From Cryptomeria japonica (Eukaryota > Streptophyta > Pinopsida > Cupressales > Cupressaceae): a stretch of 64,000 nt of DNA. The notes under the pieces are model-generated. The model saw only the letters and a program-made list of their open reading frames with translations, was not told the DNA's origin and did not search any database. Shown piece after piece: positions 57,170 to 64,000 of this stretch (positions are counted from its first letter, which is position 1; every line of letters starts with the position of its first letter). The DNA is taken from positions 832,890,136 to 832,954,135 of the forward strand of contig NC_081411.1 in assembly GCF_030272615.1 (NCBI RefSeq), written 5' to 3'. A program made the translations under genes and the position numbers.

Positions 57170-60100
57170 CTATGTGTAAAACCTGCAAAGGTGTATGTTT
57201 TTGATAGGATCCTCCAGAGGTTCACCCTCTATGGTTGAGCGTTGATATGCACCAGATCCATATGCTGTTGTGATGATGTAAGGACCAAGCCAGTTTGGTT
57301 CGAACTTGCCCTTCTCTCCATCTTGCTGATTTTTAGGATTTTCTCTGAGAACCAAGGCACCAACCTCAAATGTGTGAGGCTTAACCTTATGATTGTAACT
57401 GCAACGTTCCTTGACTGAATGATGTGTATCTAGAGTGACTGTCTTCCTTGATGAAGAAAATGAGATAGAATTACTAGTGTGTGGACTACACAGGCCTGTA
57501 TGCGTGTCACCTGAAGAAGTTTGGGCATCCCTGATAACAAAGTCCTTCAAGGAAGTTCCATTAAAGGTCCATGGTGTATCGCTAGAAGGGAATAGATGTA
57601 TGGAACAAGTGGATGAGTGATTAAGGCTTATGATTGTGAAAAGAAGTGAAAGTAGGATAGCATGATGGAGACTTAGGAACAACAAGTATGCTTTTTGACT
57701 TGAAATTTTAGAACTTTTGCCCCCAGTTATTTTGATATTAGGGGAGATCATCTCTTTCTCTTTTTGATTCATAGAATTTTTATCCTTGACCTTGATTTTT
57801 TCAGAGTCCAATAGCTTTTGATTTTGATTTGGACTAAAGGACTTTTCTTTATTTTTGACTTTTAGATTTTTCTTTTCAAAACTTGATTTTTGATCCCCAA
57901 TTAGTAAGGGTTTTTGTAATTCTTGTTGATCCAAGTCTAGGAGAGGAGTGGAAATGGAATGAGTGGGTGAAATGGTAATGCTATGTGAGTTCTCAAGAGG
58001 GCTGGTGATATGCTCAATAGATTCTTTGTTGGAACCAGGACTATTGATATCAAGAGGTGCTTGCACCATTAGAGGAAATTTGCATTCAGACTTAGTAGCC
58101 ACAACACTAGGTGGTTCACACCCAGTTCCTTGGTATTGCAAATTATTTGTAGGTTGTTCCCATTGACTGAATGTCTTAGGAGATAGTGTGAATTGATCAA
58201 CATGAAAGATATACTCACCACATCCCATGTCTTTAATCTTGAATTTTTCTTTGAGCTCTGCTTGCTTTGATGTAGAAGGTTTCAAGGATTTTGGATCCAC
58301 ATATGCTGATGAAGGAATAGCTTCTCGATTGACTGGGATTGTTATTTATGATCGAGGTTGTAGATTGTTGCAATATATGAATGGATTTGGATCAGCTTTG
58401 ATGGTCACTTCAACTCCATTATGTGGAAACTTGATACATCGATGATATGTAGATGGTACTGCGCTCATCTCATGAATCCATGGACGTCCTAGAAATATGT
58501 TGTATGTGAGATCCAAGTCTAGGACTTGACAAACCACATCCTTTGTAACGAGCCCAACTCTGAGAGGCAAGGTGACTGTGCCTTTGGATGAACGCTCTTC
58601 ATCATCATATTCTTTGATGGTAATTTTGTTTGTAGAATTCACAGCTTTATCTGAATATCCCAATTGTTTAATAGTGTTCAATGTACAAATGTTCAGACCT
58701 GCTCCTCCATCTATTAGGACTCATTTTATTTGATGTTTATGTAGGAAGGCTTCAATGTGTAAAGGTGAATTATGTGGTTGGCTCACAGAGGCATCGTCAG
58801 CTTCTGTGAATGTAAGAGAATATGGAACGGAAAGGTATCCCACCATGGCATGAAACTGGTCCACGTTCAGATCAATAGGGATGGAAGTGTCTATCAAGAT
58901 TTTGTCAAGAATGGCTTTATGTGCGGGGGATATGCGTAAGAGCTCAAGGATTGAGATAAGCGCGGGTGTCTTCCCTAACTACTCTACAAGGTCATACTCA
59001 GACTTGGTTGATGAAGAAGCGGTGTGTTTACTGGGAGCACCTTGCAAAGTGAATTTACCTCAACAAGTTGTAACATTACATTTAGAGGTAGGTTCGGAAG
59101 AAGATCCAATGCCTTTTAGGACAATCTTGGGTCTTTGGGTAGAATTCTCAGGTGTTTTTTCCTTGATGATAATGGTAGAGACATAATTGTCCATCGAAAT
59201 GTGATTGATAGTTGAATCGTAGTTATAGGATGCTCTGGTATAGTTGGTTTGGTCATCTGTGGCTTTAGACTTTCCCTTGTCATGTTTCGGGAATGGTTCC
59301 TTAAACATCTCATGTTCTTGATTGGATGAGTGTCCTTCAATCTCAATGTCACCTCTATCAATGAGATCTTGTATGATGTTCTTCAGTCGATGACAATTTC
59401 CTGTTTTATGACCCTTGCTCTTATGAAATTCACAATACTCATCATCATTCCACCAATTTGGTTTAACCTTTGGTTCATATGGAGGAAAATCTGGAACTAT
59501 GATTACTTTGTTTGCCACTAGCTTCTTGAAAACGGACTCAAGTGGTTCTCCCAATGGTGTGTACTTCCTTTTTGATTTGGAAGTTGTTTGAGTATTCACT
59601 TGATTGTTTGTAGAGCTTGATCCATAAAAAATGATTTTGGGTTGTACTGTATTGGCATCAACAACACCATCATTGACTGTGTTCTTGTTTTTATTCCAAA
59701 ATCTAGGCTTATCTTTTCCTTTAAAGTCATCTTTGTTATCTTTGAATATTTTGATGACTCCTTGTTCAATTAGGACCTTCTCTGTTGCTAAGCCTTTTTC
59801 AATGACATCCTTGAAGGTGGACAAACAATCTTTTCTTAGATCATAACCAATGTCTTTGTTAACATTCTAGGTGAACATCTCTACCATTTGTTTTTGTGGA
59901 ATTTCACAAGAGCATCTGCTGGCTAGATTCCTCCATCTTTGTAAAAATGATGAAAAAGATTCTCCATCCTTTTGTTTGGTGTTGCACAAAGTAGTGACTG
60001 ATATGTCTGTCTCTATTTTGTATGAGAAATGTTGGATAAATGCCTCTTCTAGATCACCCCAAGACTTAATTCCAGGTGGAAGTTGGGAGAACCATTCCAT

Positions 60101-61285
60101 AGCTTGATCACCTAAGCTTTGTGGGAATAATCTCATCAAATATGTCTCTTCCACTGCTACCTCAATGCAAGCTGTGAAAAATTGTCTTATGTGTGCCTTA
60201 GGATCCCCTTTGCTTCTATATTTATCAAACTTAGGTGTCACAAAGTGTGTAGGAAATGGAGGCATTGGAATGCTTTTGTCAAATGGATAAGGACATATGT
60301 CTCTCATTGTGTAGGTTGGCTTTGGTGTATTTATATCCTCCATTTTATTTTGTAAATCCTTGATTTGTTGTTCCAAATTATTCTTAGGTGGAGACCGACT
60401 TCTTGGACCATACTCCATGCCTGAAGCACCAGGTGGAGGAGGAGCATGTTGCATATATGGATGATATTGATCATACACATGTTCATATGGAGAAGGTCTA
60501 TAGTGATACTGCGTATATGGACCACTTGGTATAGAGTCATGATGAGGAATGGAATATCTGCTTTGTCCATGTATACCATACTCTATAGGCATGTCATGAG
60601 TTTGTTCTAGTGTGTTTCCCCCAAATTTGACACAGGGTTTCCTTGTGTCCAAATTTTGAGCATGCCTTTGAATATCCAATTGCTTTGGTGGTTGATCCTT
60701 AGCATTGGTATGTGATTGAGCATAGTTTTCTACATAAGGCTTCCATAATGGTCTGTGAAGGTGAGTATCATATGCTTGACCATGTGTGTATGGGACCTCT
60801 AGATTTTGAAACAAAGATGATGGCGATTCAAGCACCATATGTGGTCCTCTATTGCCTCCACTATTAGGCCTCCTTTGATCCATGTTGGAGTGAGGTTGTT
60901 GCAAAGGTCGATTTTCCATTATTTGAGACATATCAAAATCATGAGGGATCTTGGTTCCACTTTGTGCCATCACTTGTAGAAAGTATTGTCTATCTCTTCT
61001 CATTATTTCCTCAACCAATCGATTGAAATGGGGATTCATAATGGTGTCTTCCACTTCTGCTGAATGTACAGAAAAGTTGTCCATATTGTCATTGTGTGTA
61101 TCATTGTTGTTTATAGTGTCCATGTGCTCAACATTTGGAATGTTTCTATAGGCATCCATGTCAGGTAATGTAGTATGATCATAATTGAAAAAGATATCAT
61201 TGTCATACTCATAGGAACTCATGTTTGTGGACTCTTGAGCCTCTTTAGCTTCTCTCCTAGATTTTTGGGAACGGGTTTCAACCAT
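57170..61285 (-). pseudogene. gag-pro: Gag-protease-integrase-tail polyprotein of Gypsy copy 2
   Basis: The frame runs from ATG at 61285 to the stop at 57170, 1372 codons, without frameshift. Internal stops are at 59867 (TAG; CAG in copy 1), 59060 (TGA; CGA in copy 1), 58721 (TGA, also TGA in copy 1) and 58346 (TAA; GAA in copy 1). Domain order is the same as copy 1: Gag with LFPQSLGDQAMEWFSQL, knuckle CEFHKSKGHKTGNC, protease DGGAGLNIC and LGRPWIHEM, hydrophobic stretch, and integrase tail FEVGALVLRENPKNQ with GPYIITTAYG. Three of the four stops of copy 1 are sense codons here, so the ancestor of the pair had a nearly open frame. Reverse transcriptase, RNase H and integrase core are missing here too. 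Confidence 0.85.
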
Positions 61286-61779
61286 GAACTAGGTATTGAC
61301 CAAGATGTGTGAGACTCGATGAAAATGGAAAGAGTATGGAAGACCAAGAGTTAGATGGAATGTAAATGAATCTGAGGTGTATTTGCAATGTCCAAAGTGT
61401 AAGACCAAGTATGTATGTAGTAGAGTAGGTGTGGCTTCCAAAGAGATGATAGTTTCTCTTGATGAGGTAAGTTGACCTTGACTCTAAGTAAGACCAAATG
61501 AGACCCAAAGGTGATAGACCTTGATGAGGGACTACTTAGCAAAATGTTGTTGTATGTAATGTGTTGACAAAGTATGATGAGGACAAGCAAGTGACCTTTT
61601 GACTCAAGTTTAGACAAATGTAAATGTAATGTAAGGTGTAAAGCAATGATGGACTTTGTGAGACCCAAAGACAGGTTGAATGCTAGATGAAAACCCCAAA
61701 CAGATGACTTAGGAAGCTCAATAAGTCTGAAACTGACTGTTCTTGTTTGCTGAATTTATGAAAGTTTTCAATCCTGAAC

Positions 61780-62010
61780 ACAGACATGCCTGTATACTTC
61801 ACAGACGCACTTAAAGGACACAAACACTATTATGTCAGACACAGAGACACTTAAATGACACAGACGTGGTTTTGTCAGACACAAACGCGTTTCTGAGATG
61901 TTGTAAGTGCAATGTTGCTCAAGAGAACACAGACACATTTATGCCCTTCATAGACGCGTTTAGACAACACGGACGCTATTTTGTCTGACACAGACGCATT
62001 TCTGCAAACT
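61780..62010 (+). repeat. array of CACAGACGCG units near gag, copy 2
   Basis: About ten copies of ACACAGACGCRTTTNTG at 20-30 base spacing, with forms such as CACAAACGCGTTTC, CATAGACGCGTTT and CACAGACACATTT. Copy 1 has no array at the matching place (12440-12560). Confidence 0.75.
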
Positions 62011-63214
62011 TTGTGCAATTTTTCCAATCTATAAAGTTGCTTGTTGTGACCAAATCTGAATGTTTGATTGTTTTTCGTGACAAGAGGACACAGTGTTGAT
62101 GAGGACTCAATGTTTGCAAGTGTTTAGACTCCAAAATGACTCAAAAAAAAAAGTGTGTTGTTTGATGTAAAATTGTTTTACATACACTTGAAGACACAAA
62201 AAACACAATGTTTTGATGTTTGGTCTTGAATGTTTGATTGTTCAAAATAAGTCAAGCACAATTCTTATGGCTGGCCAAGACAATAGTTGTTGATCCCACA
62301 TGGAGTTTCCCCTGAGGCTACACTATTCAGAGTGGATACTTAGATGCTTGACCCCACTGGCTCCACCCTCGGCACTCACTTCTCGGGGCAGCCAAGCATC
62401 AGTCCCCATGAAAACTCCCCGTGGTGAACTTTGTATCTCTACTAAGAACCATATGTGTGTGGGCTACTACCAGAGGTCTGACCTCCTGCCCCAACAACTA
62501 GAAGGATTTTGGCTTCTAAAACAAAAAGGTGCTAGTAAGGGCATCCGCTCATGTGGCCATACATACGGAACTTTCAGCTCTGTAAATACAGAAGGCTCCC
62601 AACCAGTAGGGGTTACGCCCTACAAATGATCAAATAAATTTGATCAAACGGGTTTATGGGGAGACATAGTGTCAGTATGAACTAATCAGCACACGTTATC
62701 CATAGTTTTCACCATGAATACAGTTATTTATAGTGGTTTGGAAGAAGATGGCTTTTCTTTTGCTACCACTTGGGTCGTTCTCTCCTCACTAGTAGTCCTA
62801 ATGACCACACGGGGAGATAGGCCCTCTAAAGATTAAACAAAAAGAGCCTATTGCTCAAGACACAAAAGATAATGGTTCAATTTTAGTGCACCAATTGAAG
62901 TGTTTGCTAATCTATGAAAACAAGGCACACAATGAAAGATCAAAAACCCTTGCTAAGATCTTGCAACAAAGATCTATTAGTAGTTTGGATTGTTTCAAAT
63001 GATCACCCCTTCCTGCAAGCACACAAGTTAGGTAAATTTTAGATCCAAAAGACTTTGTGAAATAGGGGCCTTCAACAAAATGATTTTGCTTTCACGACAA
63101 GCTGCACCACTTTTGTTAGCTAGATCTAAAGATGATAGATCAGTATAAACCATATCTGAAACATTAAATGCAAGACACAATGGCAAAAAATAAAAACCTT
63201 AAATGAGGAAAAAA

Positions 63215-63620
63215 AAAAAATTGAAAATGCAGATGCGATTCTGCCCTACATAGACGCGATTCTAGAACACAAACACGTTTTAACACCTCACAAACGCGTT
63301 TCTGAAAAAAAAATGCAAAATAGAAAATCCTGCAAGACACAGATGCGATTAAAATTATCACAAACGTGATTAGATCTCACAGACACAATTAAATTGCCCA
63401 TAGACACGCCAATAATGAAATCCTGCAATCTGGAAAATGAAAATACTGTCAGAATCACAAACGTGATTTAAAGGTTCACAGACGCGATTTGGGAACACAG
63501 ATGCGACCCTGGAATCTGCAAAAAAAGTGAAATAATGTTGAAGATGCACACGCGATTCCAGATGTCACATACGTGGCAGAAAATCAAAAACACAATCTGA
63601 AAGTACGCAGACGCGAAAAT
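63215..63620 (+). repeat. array of CACAGACGCGATT units at the 5' LTR end, copy 2
   Basis: About eighteen copies of ACGCGATT or ACGCGTTT words (CAGATGCGATT, CACAAACGTGATT, CAGACGCGATTT) up to the LTR remnant at 63676. The array occupies the place where the primer-binding site and LTR end should be. Confidence 0.75.
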
Positions 63621-63675
63621 ATCAAAATGTTGTCAGAAATGTCAGATCTGCAACTTCAAAACACAAAAATCTGCA

Positions 63676-64000
63676 ACAAAACCCTAGCCTAACAACAACA
63701 AAGTTCCACCATAACATATGAAGATTACCTAAGACAATGCCAATCAAATGAAATCACAAAGATTATACCATCACATGTCCAATAGGATTTGGATCTCCAT
63801 TCTTCCTATCTCCATTGATCTTGCTTGATATATTTGCTCTCAGATTTTATGTATGCACAAGAGCTCAACAAAGAACGGAAATGTGGTTGCAAGTAGGATC
63901 GCATATGAAAGTGCAAAAGGCGTAGTGTAGTCAAGTGCGCAATTGAGTTAGCTAGTTAGGGTTTGATAATGAAGGAAGCATCTCCATATATAGAAGACAC
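63676..64000 (-). repeat. 5' LTR of Gypsy copy 2, partial
   Basis: AAACCCTAGCCTAACAACAACAAAG onward matches 51523-51850 of the 3' LTR. The last 55 or so bases of the LTR (towards lower coordinates) are missing, and the window ends inside the LTR shortly after its TATA region (TATATA at 63985-63993). Confidence 0.85.

Larger units (their letters stand above)
61286..63675 (-). other. untranslated leader of Gypsy copy 2
   Basis: Matches the leader of copy 1 in 61286-61780 and 62020-63070. The 304-bp repeats and the primer-binding site of copy 1 are absent. Two CACAGACGCG arrays stand in the leader instead. No reading frame of note. Confidence 0.6.
51470..64000 (-). mobile_element. Ty3/Gypsy retrotransposon copy 2, non-autonomous, 5' end outside window
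   Basis: Same family and order as copy 1, on the minus strand: 3' LTR 52265-51470, polypurine tract and stem-loop, PMD gene on the opposite strand (52615-55460), Gag-protease-integrase-tail frame (61285-57170), leader, and part of the 5' LTR from 63676. The pol deletion is the same as in copy 1, which makes it a property of the family. The element landed in a LINE; the five bases before the LTR are TTATG (51465-51469), the expected target duplication. The LTR/leader joint at 63676 has lost about 55 bases of LTR end and the primer site. Confidence 0.88.

Overview
The window is nuclear DNA of a seed plant with a repeat-rich genome. It is AT-rich and packed with LTR retrotransposons, LINE fragments and a SINE, and holds one clearly intact host gene: a three-exon L-gulonolactone oxidase-like gene (GULLO, minus strand, 43181-46647). 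The scale and style of the repeats would fit a gymnosperm, but nothing in the sequence proves the species. No rRNA, tRNA, CRISPR array or organelle segment was recognised.

Layout. 1-2560: 3' end and LTR of a divergent LTR element with two short-motif arrays. 2971-3865: broken gene with an acidic repeat protein. 3838-6836: direct repeats, an LTR-like insertion, and a 359-bp tandem repeat. 7481-8730: six-exon gene remnant on the minus strand. 9466-21283: Gypsy copy 1 (plus strand). 21477-22180: LINE ORF1-like fragment. 22200-27500: AT-rich DNA with a Copia LTR fragment. 27505-29415: broken duplicate of the GULLO gene. 30021-30530: Copia 3' end. 31006-31229: SINE with a perfect 15-bp target duplication. 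34649-41812: element of uncertain class, with a periodic palindromic box array, a 1067-codon ORF broken by five stops, and an LTR. 43181-46647: GULLO. 48680-51469: L1-type LINE cut off at its reverse-transcriptase active site. 51470-64000: Gypsy copy 2 (minus strand), running off the window.

The most unusual content is the Gypsy family present twice, in opposite orientations, on either side of GULLO. Each copy has one long reading frame for Gag and an aspartic protease, a hydrophobic stretch, and the C-terminal tail of an integrase. Reverse transcriptase, RNase H and the integrase core are missing from both copies, so the family is structurally non-autonomous. Between this frame and the 3' LTR, on the opposite strand, lies a gene for a plant mobile domain (PMD) protein with its own TATA box, a short first exon, a GTAAGT donor and an intron filled with short tandem repeats. 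A stem-loop sits against the polypurine tract in both copies and, with a different stem sequence, in the divergent element at the left edge. Both copies also share an in-frame TGA four codons before the protease DGGA motif.
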